Notes: generated by a model from the letters alone, not told the origin. A stretch of 64,000 nucleotides of DNA from Pseudomonas sp. HOU2 (GCF_040729435.1 NZ_CP160398.1:1798001-1862000); one strand, 5' to 3'; shown: positions 1 through 10,837, numbered from the stretch's first letter. Translations and numbers: made by a program.

Positions 1-44
1 TTTCCCCCTCGCCACTCTGGGGAGAGGGCTGGGGTGAGGGGTGG
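1..44. repeat. Intergenic G-rich repeat, copy 1 (partial)
   Basis: The first 44 bases contain the string GGAGAGGGCTGGGGTGAGGG, which recurs almost identically at 6961-6980 in another intergenic gap. The remainder up to base 138 is the leader of the following regulator gene, with no clear Shine-Dalgarno sequence. This is a dispersed non-coding repeat of unknown role. Confidence 0.55.
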
Positions 45-138
45 ATTTCAAGCACGACGCCGATCTCAAGATTTCACCCCAGTCCCCCATCAAGGCATAC
101 TTGCCCCCCTCCGCACTGCAGAACACTGAACCGCCCCC

Positions 139-1647
139 ATGCGTATCCACGTCAGCTTCATCGACCGCGTCGGCATCACCCAGGAAGTCCTGGCGATCCT
201 CGGTGGGCGTAATCTCAATCTGGATGCGGTGGAGATGATTCCGCCCAACGTCTACATCGACGCGCCGACCTTGAGCCCGCAAGTGCTCGAAGAGCTCAAA
301 GATGCGTTGTTCCGGGTGCGCGGCGTGGAGGCCGTGGTGGTGGTCGACATCCTCCCCGGCCAGCGTCGGCACTTGCAGCTCGATGCGTTGCTCGCGGCGA
401 TGACCGATCCGGTACTTGCCCTCGATAGCGCTGGCAAAGTCCTGCTGGCCAACCCGGCACTGATCGCCCTGTACGGACGTGAACCGGCCGGTGAAAGTGT
501 CTCGGAACTGTTCAACGATCCCGGCCTGCTGGAAACCCTGCTCGAACAGGGCTTCCGCCTGCCGCTGCGCGAGATCACCGTCAACGGCCAGACCCTGTTG
601 CTCGACGCCACACCGATCACCGACGCTGGTGCGCTGCTGACCCTGTATCAGCCAAACCGCATCGGCGAACAGCTCTCGGCGCTGCACCACGACCACGCCG
701 AGGGTTTCGATGCGCTGCTCGGCGAATCTCCGGCGATTCGCACCCTGAAGGCTCGCGCGCAACGGGTCGCAGCCCTCGATGCGCCGCTGCTGATTCAAGG
801 CGAAACCGGCACCGGCAAAGAACTGGTGGCCCGCGCCTGTCACGCGATCAGTGCGCGACACAGTGCGCCGTTTCTCGCGCTGAACTGCGCGGCGCTGCCG
901 GAAAACCTCGCCGAGAGCGAGCTGTTCGGTTACGCCCCCGGCGCCTTCACCGGCGCCGCTCGCGGGGGCAAACCGGGGCTGATGGAACTGGCGAACCAAG
1001 GCACGGTTTTTCTCGACGAGATTGGCGAGATGTCGCCGTACTTGCAGGCCAAACTGCTGCGCTTTCTGAATGACGGCAGCTTCCGCCGGGTGGGCGGTGA
1101 TCGCGAGGTGAAGGTCAACGTGCGGATCCTCAGCGCGACCCACCGCGATCTGGAAAAAATGGTCAGCGAGGGACTGTTTCGCGAAGACCTGTTCTACCGC
1201 CTCAACGTGCTCAACGTCGAAGTGCCGCCGCTGCGTGAGCGAGGTCAGGACATTCTGTTGCTGGCGCGCTATTTCATGCAGCAGGCCTGCGCGCAGATTC
1301 AGCGCCCGGTCTGCCGCCTCGCCCCCGGCACCTATCCGGCGCTGCTCGGCAATCGCTGGCCGGGCAACGTGCGCCAATTGCAGAACGTGATCTTTCGCGC
1401 GGCGGCGATCTGCGAAAGCAGTCTGGTCGACATTGGTGACCTCGACATCGCCGGCACCTCAGTGGCGCGGCAGACCGACAGCGACGTCGACAGCCTGGAA
1501 CAGGCCGTCGAATCCTTCGAGAAAGCGCTGCTGGAAAAGCTCTACGTCAGCTACCCCTCGACCCGCCAACTGGCCAGCCGCCTGCAGACCTCGCACACGG
1601 CAATCGCCCATCGCCTGCGCAAGTACGGCATTCCGGGCAAGTCTTAA
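139..1647 (+). CDS. gcsR: Sigma-54 enhancer-binding regulator of glycine cleavage, GcsR/TyrR type
   Basis: This 502-residue activator has the TyrR-type layout: an N-terminal ACT-like domain (about 1-75), a PAS-like domain (about 80-185), an AAA+ domain (about 190-430) and a C-terminal helix-turn-helix (about 468-498). The Walker A motif GETGTGKE is at 221-228, the sigma-54 contact loop GAFTGA at 268-273 and the Walker B motif VFLDEI at 290-295. An intact GAFTGA indicates genuine sigma-54 activation, unlike E. coli TyrR. It lies directly upstream of gcvH-gcvP-sdaA-gcvT, as does GcsR in P. aeruginosa, which responds to glycine. Three operator-like 18-mers and a -24/-12 promoter lie between it and gcvH. 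PhhR (phenylalanine) is the main alternative, made less likely by the context. Confidence 0.9.
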   Translation: MRIHVSFIDRVGITQEVLAILGGRNLNLDAVEMIPPNVYIDAPTLSPQVLEELKDALFRVRGVEAVVVVDILPGQRRHLQLDALLAAMTDPVLALDSAGKVLLANPALIALYGREPAGESVSELFNDPGLLETLLEQGFRLPLREITVNGQTLLLDATPITDAGALLTLYQPNRIGEQLSALHHDHAEGFDALLGESPAIRTLKARAQRVAALDAPLLIQGETGTGKELVARACHAISARHSAPFLALNCAALPENLAESELFGYAPGAFTGAARGGKPGLMELANQGTVFLDEIGEMSPYLQAKLLRFLNDGSFRRVGGDREVKVNVRILSATHRDLEKMVSEGLFREDLFYRLNVLNVEVPPLRERGQDILLLARYFMQQACAQIQRPVCRLAPGTYPALLGNRWPGNVRQLQNVIFRAAAICESSLVDIGDLDIAGTSVARQTDSDVDSLEQAVESFEKALLEKLYVSYPSTRQLASRLQTSHTAIAHRLRKYGIPGKS

Positions 1648-1666
1648 ATTCACCGTAAATTCCCCC

Positions 1667-1756
1667 TGTGGGAGCTGGCTTGCCAGCGATGACGTCGGCA
1701 CTTGCACCATTGATGGTGACTGATCCACCGCTATCGCTGGCAAGCCAGCTCCCACA
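1667..1756. repeat. REP doublet, family A (GGGAGCTGGCTTGCCAGCGATG), copy 1
   Basis: Two inverted copies of the REP element beginning TGTGGGAGCTGGCTTGCCAG (1667 onward, and its complement ending at 1756) flank a short spacer. Each unit contains the hairpin CTGGCTTGCCAG. Further copies are at 5384-5472, 28824-28913 and 42255-42346. The paired arrangement is that of the REPIN/REP doublets of P. fluorescens. It lies just downstream of gcsR. Confidence 0.85.
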
Positions 1757-1801
1757 GGGTGATGTGACGGATTCGAAATCCGTTCAAAAGCGACCTCCAT
1801 C

Positions 1802-1838
1802 TGTACTGAAAGCGCTACAGCGGAACGATATCGCTACA
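1802..1838. promoter_or_regulatory. Two adjacent GcsR-type operator sites
   Basis: Site 1 is TGTACTGAAAGCGCTACA at 1802-1819 and site 2 is CGGAACGATATCGCTACA at 1821-1838. Read on the minus strand, site 2 is TGTAGCG-N4-CGTTCCG, close to the published P. aeruginosa GcsR repeat as I recall it (TGTAACG-N4-CGTTCCG). They lie about 150-185 bp upstream of the -24/-12 promoter, a normal enhancer distance for a sigma-54 activator. GcsR binding is inferred from pattern and position. Confidence 0.7.
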
Positions 1839-1901
1839 CTCTCCTCCAATCACCGCTGTGCAAGGCTTTGATCCGCTTCAGCTTTTCTCCCCGTCCCGAG
1901 C

Positions 1902-1919
1902 TGTAGCGATTTCGCTACA
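1902..1919. promoter_or_regulatory. Third GcsR-type operator, near-perfect palindrome
   Basis: TGTAGCGATTTCGCTACA has 7-bp arms TGTAGCG/CGCTACA around ATTT. It has the same 18-bp size and half-sites as the two sites at 1802-1838, and lies 65 bp upstream of the -24/-12 promoter. Confidence 0.72.
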
Positions 1920-1983
1920 GAGGCCTCATTCCCACCACAATCAGAAACACATAACCATTTGATTTATATAGATAAATACAATC

Positions 1984-1999
1984 TGGCCGCGTTCTTGCT
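1984..1999 (+). promoter_or_regulatory. Sigma-54 (-24/-12) promoter of the gcv operon
   Basis: TGGCCGCGTTCTTGCT matches the RpoN consensus TGGC-N8-TTGCW, with the GG at 1985-1986 and the GC at 1997-1998 separated by the required spacing. Transcription would start near 2010, leaving a leader of roughly 75 nt before gcvH. The adjacent activator carries an intact GAFTGA loop. Confidence 0.8.
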
Positions 2000-2083
2000 A
2001 AGTAACCGCTCATAAAATCAGGGCTTTCTAGCCAAGCCTTCCATCGCGTCCACCAGACGAGTCTGGCCCCCTTAGGAGTTTCC

Positions 2084-2467
2084 ATGAGCGAGTTGCGTTT
2101 TACTGAAGATCACGAATGGCTGCGCACCGAAGCTGACGGCAGCGTTACTGTCGGCATCACCGCTTTCGCGCAGAACGCCCTGGGCGACGTGGTGTTCGTG
2201 CAACTGCCTGAACTGCAGGCTTACGAAAAAGGCGCTGAAGCCGCCACCGTGGAATCGGTCAAAGCCGCCAGCGGCGTGTACATGCCTCTGGACGGTGCAG
2301 TTCTGGCGGTCAATCCGGCGCTGGAAGATGCTCCGGAACTGGTCAACGAAGATCCGCTGGGCGAAGGCTGGTTCTTCCGTTTCCAGCCAAGTGACGCCGC
2401 CGCTGTCGGCAAACTGCTTGATCAGGACGCCTATGACCGTCTGATCAAAGCCCAAGCCGAAGGCTGA
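2084..2467 (+). CDS. gcvH: Glycine cleavage system H protein
   Basis: This is the lipoyl carrier of the glycine cleavage complex. It shuttles the aminomethyl group from the P protein to the T protein in the cytoplasm. The 127-residue length is typical, and the lipoylation site is Lys60 in the motif ESVKAAS. The start follows a good Shine-Dalgarno sequence (TTAGGAGTTTCC before ATG). It is the first gene of the operon behind the sigma-54 promoter, and gcvP follows after 11 nt. Confidence 0.96.
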   Translation: MSELRFTEDHEWLRTEADGSVTVGITAFAQNALGDVVFVQLPELQAYEKGAEAATVESVKAASGVYMPLDGAVLAVNPALEDAPELVNEDPLGEGWFFRFQPSDAAAVGKLLDQDAYDRLIKAQAEG

Positions 2468-2478
2468 GGAGTAGCGAC

Positions 2479-5331
2479 ATGACCCAAGTAAACCTCGGCA
2501 CTGCCAACGAATTCATTGCCCGTCACATCGGCCCGCGTGCCGGTGACGAGCAAGCCATGCTCAACAGCCTCGGTTTCGACTCGCTCGAAGCGCTGAGCGC
2601 CAGCGTGATCCCGGAAAGCATCAAGGGCACCAGCGTGCTCGGCATGGACGACGGCCTGAGCGAAGCCGATGCGCTGGCGATGATCAAATCCATCGCCGGC
2701 AAAAACCAGCTGTTCAAGACCTACATCGGCCAGGGCTACTACAACTGCCACACGCCGTCGCCGATCCTGCGCAACCTGCTGGAAAACCCGGCCTGGTACA
2801 CCGCTTACACCCCGTACCAGCCAGAGATTTCCCAGGGCCGTCTCGAAGCGCTGCTGAACTTCCAAACCCTGATCAGCGACCTCACCGGCCTGCCGATCGC
2901 CAACGCTTCCCTGCTCGACGAAGCCACCGCCGCTGCCGAAGCCATGACCTTCTGCAAGCGCCTGAGCAAGAACAAGGGCAGCCACCAGTTCTTCGCCTCG
3001 ATCCACAGCCACCCGCAAACCCTCGACGTGCTGCGCACCCGTGCCGAGCCGCTGGGCATCGACGTGGTGGTCGGCGATGAGCGTGAGCTGAGCGACGTGA
3101 CGCCATTCTTCGGCGCGCTGCTGCAATACCCGGCGAGCAACGGTGATCTGTTCGACTACCGCGAACTGACCGAGCGCTTCCACGCCGCCAACGCGCTGGT
3201 GGCCGTGGCTGCCGATCTGCTGGCTCTGACCCTGCTGACCGCCCCGGGCGAGTTCGGCGCCGACGTCGCCATCGGTTCCGCGCAACGCTTCGGTGTGCCG
3301 CTGGGCTTCGGTGGCCCGCACGCGGCTTACTTCTCCACCAAGGATGCGTTCAAACGCGACATGCCGGGCCGTCTGGTCGGTGTTTCGGTTGACCGTTTCG
3401 GCAAACCGGCCCTGCGTCTGGCGATGCAGACCCGCGAGCAACACATTCGCCGCGAGAAGGCCACCTCGAACATCTGCACCGCGCAAGTGCTGCTGGCCAA
3501 CATCGCCAGCATGTACGCCGTGTACCACGGCCCGAAAGGCTTGACCCAGATCGCCAACCGCGTGCATCACCTGACCGCGATTCTCGCCAAGGGCCTGAGC
3601 GCAATGGGCCAGACCGTCGAGCAGGCGCACTTCTTCGACACCCTGACCGTCGCCACTGGCGCACAGACTGCCGCGCTGCACGACAAGGCGCACGCTGCAC
3701 AGATCAACCTGCGCGTAATCGACACTCAGCGTCTGGGCCTGTCGGTGGACGAAACCACCACCCAGGCTGACATCGAAACCCTGTGGGGCCTGTTCGCCGA
3801 CGGCAAAACCCTGCCGGACTTCGCTGCGCTGGCCGCTTCGGTACAAAGCACCATCCCGGCTGCGCTGGTACGTCAGTCACCGATTCTCAGCCACCCGGTG
3901 TTCAACCGCTATCACTCGGAAACCGAGCTGATGCGCTACCTGCGCAAACTGGCGGACAAAGACCTGGCACTGGATCGCACCATGATCCCGCTGGGCTCGT
4001 GCACCATGAAACTCAACGCCGCCAGCGAAATGATCCCGGTGACCTGGGCCGAATTCGGCGCCCTGCACCCGTTCGCCCCTGCTGCGCAGAGCGCCGGTTA
4101 TCAGCAACTGACCGATGAACTGGAAGCGATGCTCTGCGCCGCCACCGGTTACGACGCGATCTCGCTGCAACCGAACGCCGGTTCCCAAGGCGAATATGCA
4201 GGCCTGCTGGCGATTCGCGCTTACCACCAGAGCCGTGGCGACGAGCGCCGCGACATCTGCCTGATCCCGTCGTCCGCCCACGGCACTAACCCGGCCACCG
4301 CCAACATGGCCGGCATGCGCGTGGTGGTGACCGCGTGCGATGCCCGTGGCAACGTCGATATCGAAGACCTACGCGCCAAAGCCATCGAGCACCGCGAACA
4401 CCTCGCGGCGCTGATGATCACCTACCCGTCGACCCACGGCGTGTTCGAGGAAGGTATCCGCGAAATCTGCGGCATCATTCACGACAACGGCGGCCAGGTG
4501 TACATCGACGGCGCCAACATGAACGCGATGGTCGGCCTCTGTGCACCGGGCAAGTTCGGCGGCGATGTCAGCCACCTGAACCTGCACAAGACTTTCTGCA
4601 TTCCTCACGGCGGTGGCGGCCCGGGCGTCGGCCCGATCGGCGTCAAGTCGCACCTGACCCCGTTCCTGCCGGGTCACAGCCAGATGCAACGCAAGGAAGG
4701 TGCGGTCTGCGCAGCGCCGTTCGGCAGCGCGAGCATTCTGCCGATCACCTGGATGTACATTCGCATGATGGGCGGCGCCGGTCTGAAGCGCGCTTCGCAA
4801 CTGGCAATTCTCAACGCCAACTATATTTCCCGTCGTCTGGAAGAGCACTATCCAGTGCTGTACACCGGCAGCAACGGTCTGGTGGCGCACGAATGCATTC
4901 TCGATCTGCGTCCACTGAAAGACAGCAGCGGCATCAGCGTCGATGACGTCGCCAAGCGCCTGATCGACTTCGGCTTCCACGCCCCGACCATGTCGTTCCC
5001 GGTCGCCGGCACGCTGATGATCGAGCCGACCGAAAGCGAATCCAAGGAAGAACTGGACCGCTTCTGCGACGCCATGATCCGCATCCGCGAGGAAATCCGC
5101 GCGGTGGAAAACGGCACTTTGGACAAGGACGACAACCCGCTGAAGAACGCACCGCACACCGCGGCGGAGCTGGTCGGCGAATGGACCCACCCGTACAGCC
5201 GCGAGCAGGCGGTGTATCCGGTGGCGTCGTTGATCGAAGGCAAATACTGGCCGCCGGTCGGCCGCGTCGACAACGTGTTTGGCGACCGCAACCTGGTCTG
5301 CGCCTGCCCGTCGATCGAAAGCTACGCTTAA
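2479..5331 (+). CDS. gcvP: Glycine dehydrogenase (decarboxylating), P protein
   Basis: The P protein decarboxylates glycine with pyridoxal phosphate and loads the aminomethyl group onto lipoyl-GcvH. At 950 residues it is the fused full-length bacterial form, with both the N-terminal and C-terminal halves present. The PLP lysine is about residue 704 in [17 protein letters not shown]. It carries its own ribosome site (GAGGAGTAGCGAC) and is translated from the gcvH transcript. Confidence 0.97.
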   Translation: MTQVNLGTANEFIARHIGPRAGDEQAMLNSLGFDSLEALSASVIPESIKGTSVLGMDDGLSEADALAMIKSIAGKNQLFKTYIGQGYYNCHTPSPILRNLLENPAWYTAYTPYQPEISQGRLEALLNFQTLISDLTGLPIANASLLDEATAAAEAMTFCKRLSKNKGSHQFFASIHSHPQTLDVLRTRAEPLGIDVVVGDERELSDVTPFFGALLQYPASNGDLFDYRELTERFHAANALVAVAADLLALTLLTAPGEFGADVAIGSAQRFGVPLGFGGPHAAYFSTKDAFKRDMPGRLVGVSVDRFGKPALRLAMQTREQHIRREKATSNICTAQVLLANIASMYAVYHGPKGLTQIANRVHHLTAILAKGLSAMGQTVEQAHFFDTLTVATGAQTAALHDKAHAAQINLRVIDTQRLGLSVDETTTQADIETLWGLFADGKTLPDFAALAASVQSTIPAALVRQSPILSHPVFNRYHSETELMRYLRKLADKDLALDRTMIPLGSCTMKLNAASEMIPVTWAEFGALHPFAPAAQSAGYQQLTDELEAMLCAATGYDAISLQPNAGSQGEYAGLLAIRAYHQSRGDERRDICLIPSSAHGTNPATANMAGMRVVVTACDARGNVDIEDLRAKAIEHREHLAALMITYPSTHGVFEEGIREICGIIHDNGGQVYIDGANMNAMVGLCAPGKFGGDVSHLNLHKTFCIPHGGGGPGVGPIGVKSHLTPFLPGHSQMQRKEGAVCAAPFGSASILPITWMYIRMMGGAGLKRASQLAILNANYISRRLEEHYPVLYTGSNGLVAHECILDLRPLKDSSGISVDDVAKRLIDFGFHAPTMSFPVAGTLMIEPTESESKEELDRFCDAMIRIREEIRAVENGTLDKDDNPLKNAPHTAAELVGEWTHPYSREQAVYPVASLIEGKYWPPVGRVDNVFGDRNLVCACPSIESYA

Positions 5332-5383
5332 CCGAAGGAGGGGCAGGTTTACCTGCCCCTTTCTCCAGAACACCACAAATCCC

Positions 5384-5472
5384 TGTGGGAGCTGGCTTGC
5401 CAGCGATGAGGGTGGTCAGTCTCCATCTCTGTTGCCTGACACATCGCCATCGCTGGCAAGCCAGCTCCCACA
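5384..5472. repeat. REP doublet, family A, copy 2
   Basis: An inverted pair of the TGTGGGAGCTGGCTTGCCAG element lies between gcvP and sdaA, inside what appears to be one operon. If transcribed it would form a long stem-loop that could stabilise or attenuate the message between the two genes. Confidence 0.85.
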
Positions 5473-5532
5473 ATGAACGCATCAAGCCTGATATTGCGCC
5501 AATTCCTATAACAAGAAACCGGAGAACCACTC

Positions 5533-6909
<1,377 letters not shown>

Positions 6910-6945
6910 TTTATGTCCTCTCCCTGTGGTAGAGGACCGCGCTTA

Positions 6946-6982
6946 GCCCCCTCTCCCTCCGGGAGAGGGCTGGGGTGAGGGG
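6946..6982. repeat. Intergenic G-rich repeat, copy 2, with hairpin
   Basis: CCCTCTCCCTCCGGGAGAGG forms a hairpin and is followed by GCTGGGGTGAGGGG, the string also seen at 1-44. It lies between sdaA and gcvT. It belongs to a common Pseudomonas intergenic repeat, distinct from the REP doublets. Its role is unknown. Confidence 0.6.
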
Positions 6983-7044
6983 CTTTTGACCTTGATCTAA
7001 ATCTAGCCCCATGCCCCCAAACTCAAACTTTCAAGGAGCCACGC

Positions 7045-8169
7045 ATGTCCACCGAACAACTGTCGAAAACCCCGCTGCACGCTCTGCATATCGAACTCGG
7101 CGCCCGCATGGTGCCGTTCGCCGGCTACGACATGCCGGTGCAATACCCGCTGGGCGTGATGAAGGAACACCAGCACACCCGTGAGCAGGCCGGGCTGTTC
7201 GACGTCTCGCACATGGGCCAGATTCGCCTGACCGGCGCCAATGCCGCCAAGGCCCTGGAAACTCTCGTGCCGGTGGACATCATCGACCTGCCGGTGGGCA
7301 TGCAGCGCTACGCGATGTTCACCAATGACCAAGGCGGTATCCTCGACGACCTGATGGTCGCCAACCTCGGTAACGACGAGCTGTTTCTGGTGGTCAATGC
7401 CGCGTGCAAGGATCAGGACCTGGCGCATCTGCAAAAGCACATCGGCGATCAGTGCACCATTACGGAGCTGTTCGAAGCCCGCGCACTGCTGGCGTTGCAG
7501 GGTCCGGCTGCGGTCACTGTGCTGGCGCGTCTTGCGCCAGAGGTGGCGAAGATGACATTCATGCAGTTCAACCGCGTGCAACTGCTGGGCGTGGATTGCT
7601 TCGTCAGCCGCTCGGGCTACACCGGTGAAGACGGCTTCGAAATCTCGGTGCCCGCCGCCGACGCAGAAAAACTTGCCCGCGCGCTGCTGGCCGAACCGGA
7701 AGTTCAGGCCATCGGCCTCGGCGCCCGCGACTCGTTGCGCCTGGAAGCCGGCCTGTGCCTGTATGGCCACGACATGAACACCGAGACCACGCCGATCGAA
7801 GCCAGCCTGTTGTGGGCGATCTCCAAGCCACGCCGCGCCGACGGCGCGCGGGCCGGTGGCTTCCCTGGGGCAGAGACAGTTTTCGCTCAGCAGCAGAACG
7901 GCGTCGCGCGCAAACGCGTCGGCCTGCTGCCGCAGGAGCGTACACCGGTGCGTGAGGGCGCTGAAATCGTCAACGAAGCCGGCGAAATCATCGGCAGCGT
8001 GTGCAGCGGTGGCTTTGGTCCGACTCTGGGCGGGCCGTTGGCCATGGGTTACCTCGACAGCGCTTATGTCACCCTGGATACGCCAGTCTGGGCCATCGTT
8101 CGTGGGAAAAAGGTGCAAATGCTTGTAAGCAAAATGCCATTTGTTCCACAACGCTACTATCGTGGCTGA
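7045..8169 (+). CDS. gcvT: Glycine cleavage system T protein (aminomethyltransferase)
   Basis: The T protein transfers the methylene unit from aminomethyl-lipoyl GcvH to tetrahydrofolate and releases ammonia. At 374 residues it has the family length. N-terminal motifs include VPFAGYDMPVQYP, with DVSHMGQI and SRSGYTGEDGFEIS further on; the last holds folate-site residues. The start follows AAGGAGCCACGC. It closes the gcvH-gcvP-sdaA-gcvT group. No intrinsic terminator is evident downstream. Confidence 0.95.
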   Translation: MSTEQLSKTPLHALHIELGARMVPFAGYDMPVQYPLGVMKEHQHTREQAGLFDVSHMGQIRLTGANAAKALETLVPVDIIDLPVGMQRYAMFTNDQGGILDDLMVANLGNDELFLVVNAACKDQDLAHLQKHIGDQCTITELFEARALLALQGPAAVTVLARLAPEVAKMTFMQFNRVQLLGVDCFVSRSGYTGEDGFEISVPAADAEKLARALLAEPEVQAIGLGARDSLRLEAGLCLYGHDMNTETTPIEASLLWAISKPRRADGARAGGFPGAETVFAQQQNGVARKRVGLLPQERTPVREGAEIVNEAGEIIGSVCSGGFGPTLGGPLAMGYLDSAYVTLDTPVWAIVRGKKVQMLVSKMPFVPQRYYRG

Positions 8170-8572
8170 TTGATTGTTTCTATAAGTAACGCGATTGCGT
8201 TATGCGTGCACTAATGTGTAACGTAATCGCCACAAAAAAGTGCATTTTCTAACATCTGATTCGATTATGAACTTTGCTTATAACGTTCGAAAACTTTTGA
8301 ACAAGCTATTCGTCCAAGCCGCACTAGTAGGCTGACTAACTGCCAGCAGGGGCAGGAAAACCGGGGTCTTCGCGGGGCTTGTTTTTTCTCCCGTAGTTGG
8401 CGTAGAGTTTGTCCACTGTGTTTGCATGGGTCAGCTTGGAATCGTGACCTGGGCAGTAGCCTACAAGTTAGCTACATCCCGCTCGACGTCTTCTTACTCT
8501 CCTGCAACCAGCCCCAGTACTCTTTCATGAGAAAGAGACTGTCATCAATTTATGCGTCAAAGGAAATAAGAA
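8170..8572 (+). promoter_or_regulatory. Long leader/promoter region of the cold-shock gene
   Basis: Four hundred bases separate gcvT from the cold-shock gene without a credible gene. An inverted repeat TAACGC-GATT-GCGTTA lies at 8187-8202, and an AAGGAAATAAGAA ribosome site ends the region. Long structured leaders are typical of cspA-like messages, where they act as temperature-sensitive switches. Whether this one does so, and where its transcription starts, cannot be read from the sequence. Confidence 0.45.
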
Positions 8573-8785
8573 ATGTCGACACGTCAGAGCGGTACCGTCA
8601 AGTGGTTTAACGACGAGAAAGGTTTTGGTTTTATCACTCCAGAAAGCGGTCCGGATCTGTTCGTGCATTTCCGCGCTATTCAGGGCAACGGCTTCAAGAG
8701 CCTGAAAGAAGGCCAGAAAGTGACCTTCGTTGCTGTGCAAGGCCAGAAAGGCATGCAGGCTGATGAAGTACAAGCAGAAGGTTAA
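8573..8785 (+). CDS. Cold-shock domain protein (CspA family)
   Basis: A 70-residue single cold-shock domain that binds single-stranded RNA/DNA and melts mRNA secondary structure. It carries RNP1 (KGFGFI, residues 17-22) and RNP2 (LFVHF, about 29-33), and the opening [11 protein letters not shown] is diagnostic. It has a clear ribosome site and is monocistronic, with a strong terminator 12 nt after the stop. The 400-nt leader suggests post-transcriptional control. Confidence 0.95.
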   Translation: MSTRQSGTVKWFNDEKGFGFITPESGPDLFVHFRAIQGNGFKSLKEGQKVTFVAVQGQKGMQADEVQAEG

Positions 8786-8797
8786 TCTTCTGTAACG

Positions 8798-8832
8798 AAA
8801 AAGCCCCTGATATTGATATCAGGGGCTTTTTT
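8798..8832 (+). terminator. Intrinsic terminator of the cold-shock gene
   Basis: A perfect stem GCCCCTGATAT/ATATCAGGGGC around TG is flanked by an A-run upstream and six T downstream. It can act in both directions. Confidence 0.92.
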
Positions 8833-8882
8833 GTGCGCGCGAATCCGTAAAATGGCGCTTCATTTTGCGTCCAGAGGCTGCC

Positions 8883-9371
8883 ATGTCGAAAAACCTGCTC
8901 ACTCCCCAGGGCGACTTTCCTGCTGTTGGCCTCGGCCGGCGCCTGGCCGCGATGTTCTATGATTTCCTGTTGTGCACCGCCCTGCTGATTGTCACCGGAT
9001 TCGTCTACAAGTTGATCCAGGCGGCAATCATCGGTGAAGAACGCCTGCGCGTGCTGACTGACGCCGGAAAAATGGACGGCGATCCGCTGTATTCCACAGT
9101 GTTGCTGCTGGTGCTGTTCGCGTTCTTCGCCAAGTTCTGGACCCACGGCGGGCAGACACTGGGCATGCAGGTGTGGGGTATACGCGTACAGAACGCCGAT
9201 GGCAGCGCGATCAGCCTGTGGCAGGCGCTGCTGCGCTTCATGGTGTCGATCGCTTCATGGCTGTGCGCAGGGCTCGGATTCTTCTGGTCGCTGTTCGACA
9301 AGCAGAAGCGCACTTGGCACGACATCTATTCCGATACCCGCGTGGTGCGAATTCCGAAGAAACAAAAATAG
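8883..9371 (+). CDS. RDD-family inner-membrane protein
   Basis: A 162-residue RDD-domain protein with hydrophobic segments at about residues 19-42, 75-95 and 115-140. The family signature begins with GLGRRLAAMFYDFLL, and the conserved GGQTLGMQVWGIRVQ follows the second helix. I chose the ATG at 8883 (MSKNLL...) rather than 8865 because it follows CAGAGGCTGCC. The function of RDD proteins is poorly known; transport or ion homeostasis has been proposed. It is a single gene between the csp terminator and a REP doublet. Confidence 0.85.
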   Translation: MSKNLLTPQGDFPAVGLGRRLAAMFYDFLLCTALLIVTGFVYKLIQAAIIGEERLRVLTDAGKMDGDPLYSTVLLLVLFAFFAKFWTHGGQTLGMQVWGIRVQNADGSAISLWQALLRFMVSIASWLCAGLGFFWSLFDKQKRTWHDIYSDTRVVRIPKKQK

Positions 9372-9380
9372 CGCGCATAA

Positions 9381-9448
9381 AAAAGATCGCAGCCTGCGGC
9401 AGCTCCTACATTTGATCCCTGTAGGAGCTGCCGCAGGCTGCGATCTTT
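9381..9448. repeat. REP doublet, family B (GATCGCAGCCTGCGGCAGCTCC), copy 1
   Basis: The arm AGATCGCAGCCTGCGGCAGC and its reverse complement enclose a 14-nt spacer. It sits between the convergent RDD gene and nadA. Sister copies are at 49083-49158 and 52723-52800. This family is longer-stemmed and distinct from family A. Confidence 0.85.
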
Positions 9449-9460
9449 TGCCTTTAGCGC

Positions 9461-10519
9461 TTAGGCGTTACCGGCCAGCTTCATCCGCGCCGCCTGAGTG
9501 AAATCCAGCATACGCTTCAACGGGCGGATCGCCTGCGGAATCAACGCCGGATCGACAAAGATCTCGTTCGTCCCTTCCTTCAGACTCTTGAGCGTGCGCT
9601 CAAGGGTGTTCATCGCCATCCACGGGCAATGTGCGCAACTGCGGCACGCGGCGCCGTTACCGGCGGTTGGCGCCTCGATGAAGACCTTGTCCGGGCACAG
9701 CTGCTGCATCTTGTAGAAGATGCCACGGTCGGTGGCGACGATCAGGGTCTTGTTCGGCAGGCTTTGCGCGGCAGCGATCAACTGACTGGTGGAACCTACT
9801 GCGTCTGCCAGTTCGATCACCGAAGTCGGTGACTCCGGGTGCACCAGAATCGCGGCGTCCGGGTACAGCGCTTTCATGTCTTCGAGCTGCTTGGATTTGA
9901 ACTCTTCGTGGACGATGCACGCGCCGTCCCACAGCAGCATGTCAGCGCCGGTCTTACGCTGAATGTAGGTGCCCAAGTGCTTGTCCGGGCCCCAGATGAT
10001 GGTCTCGCCGTTGTCCATCAGGCTTTCGACGATCTCCAGCGCGCAGCTCGACGTCACCACCCAGTCAGCCCGGGCTTTGACCGCAGCCGAGGTGTTGGCG
10101 TACACCACCACCGTGCGCTCCGGGTGCTGATCGCAGAACGCCGAGAACTCGTCCACCGGACAACCCAGGTCCAGCGAGCAGGTCGCGTCCAGGGTCGGCA
10201 TCAGCACGCGTTTTTCCGGGTTGAGGATCTTCGCGGTCTCGCCCATGAACTTCACGCCGGCGACCACCACAGTCTTGGCCGGGTGAGCGTTGCCGAAGCG
10301 CGCCATTTCGAGGGAGTCGGACACACAGCCGCCGGTTTCTTCGGCCAGGGCCTGAATCACCGGATCGCAATAGAAGTGGGCCACCAGCACCGCGTCCTGA
10401 GCCTTGAGCTCGGCGGCGATGGCGGAACGGTAGTAGGCCTCTTCCTCGGCAGTCAGCGGTTTGGGCTGTTTGGCATCGAGGTGGGCTTGAACCAGAAGGC
10501 GTTCGGAAATCTGCGTCAT
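9461..10519 (-). CDS. nadA: Quinolinate synthase A
   Basis: NadA condenses iminoaspartate with dihydroxyacetone phosphate to quinolinate in NAD synthesis, using an oxygen-sensitive [4Fe-4S] cluster. The 352-residue length is typical. Candidate cluster cysteines lie in the C-terminal [14 protein letters not shown] motif and in [13 protein letters not shown] and SSCALE. The ATG at 10519 (MTQISERLL) fits the family; the reading frame upstream to 10618 lacks conservation-like sequence. It is transcribed toward the RDD gene. Confidence 0.95.
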   Translation of the reverse strand: MTQISERLLVQAHLDAKQPKPLTAEEEAYYRSAIAAELKAQDAVLVAHFYCDPVIQALAEETGGCVSDSLEMARFGNAHPAKTVVVAGVKFMGETAKILNPEKRVLMPTLDATCSLDLGCPVDEFSAFCDQHPERTVVVYANTSAAVKARADWVVTSSCALEIVESLMDNGETIIWGPDKHLGTYIQRKTGADMLLWDGACIVHEEFKSKQLEDMKALYPDAAILVHPESPTSVIELADAVGSTSQLIAAAQSLPNKTLIVATDRGIFYKMQQLCPDKVFIEAPTAGNGAACRSCAHCPWMAMNTLERTLKSLKEGTNEIFVDPALIPQAIRPLKRMLDFTQAARMKLAGNA

Positions 10520-10724
10520 GTTCGCAAGACCTGCAGGCGCTTTCGCGCGAAAGTCGAGTATACACCCGGCTCCGGACCGCTTGAGGGTACCGCCGGGAGA
10601 GTGAGTTTTATCAGGCACGGACAGCGTTGAAGCTGCGCAAGGCTACAGAATATCCCGTTGATACAAAAGATGATTCTGACCTGTGTCGGCGCAGGCAACA
10701 ATGAAAGGACAGGCAGCTGAATCA

Positions 10725-10803
10725 CAGGCAAAAAAAATCCGGAAATCTCACGCGCATGGAGACCTCCGGATTTGCCGAACCGCCAGATACAGCAGATCGC
10801 GTA
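10725..10803. repeat. Direct-repeat copy of the tRNA-Lys 3' flank (left border of the island)
   Basis: This segment aligns with 19253-19345, the terminator and 3' end of tRNA-Lys: CAGGCAAAAAAAA, a CCGGAAATC...TCCGGATT stem, then ACCGCCA. Over the next 25 nt, 10 mismatches with the true tRNA end are all transitions, as expected of a decayed copy. Both copies have the same orientation and bracket the biosynthetic operon. The hairpin (about 10738-10774), followed on the minus strand by a T-run, probably also terminates that operon. Confidence 0.6.
10730..10777 (-). terminator. Terminator of the accessory operon
   Basis: On the minus strand AATCCGGAGG...ATTTCCGGATT forms a stem followed by TTTTTTTT (10730-10737 on the plus strand). 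It lies about 60 nt beyond the last small ORF of the operon and is homologous to the tRNA-Lys terminator at 19259-19306. Confidence 0.75.
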
Positions 10804-10837
10804 AATAGCTGCGATCTTGCCTGCCGGATTTGCCGAT

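Noticed and set aside
2431..3846. 471-codon minus-strand open frame across gcvP
   Set aside because: It is an antisense shadow of the well-defined gcvP gene; the translation has no family motifs and no ribosome site.
8340..8395. Possible terminator near ACCGGGGTCTTCGCGGGGC
   Set aside because: The arms are not complementary (G-rich on both sides), so no stem forms despite the T-run.
8422..8610. 62-codon plus frame in the csp leader
   Set aside because: Overlaps the true csp start in a different frame and has no conserved-looking sequence; a leader peptide cannot be excluded but has no support.
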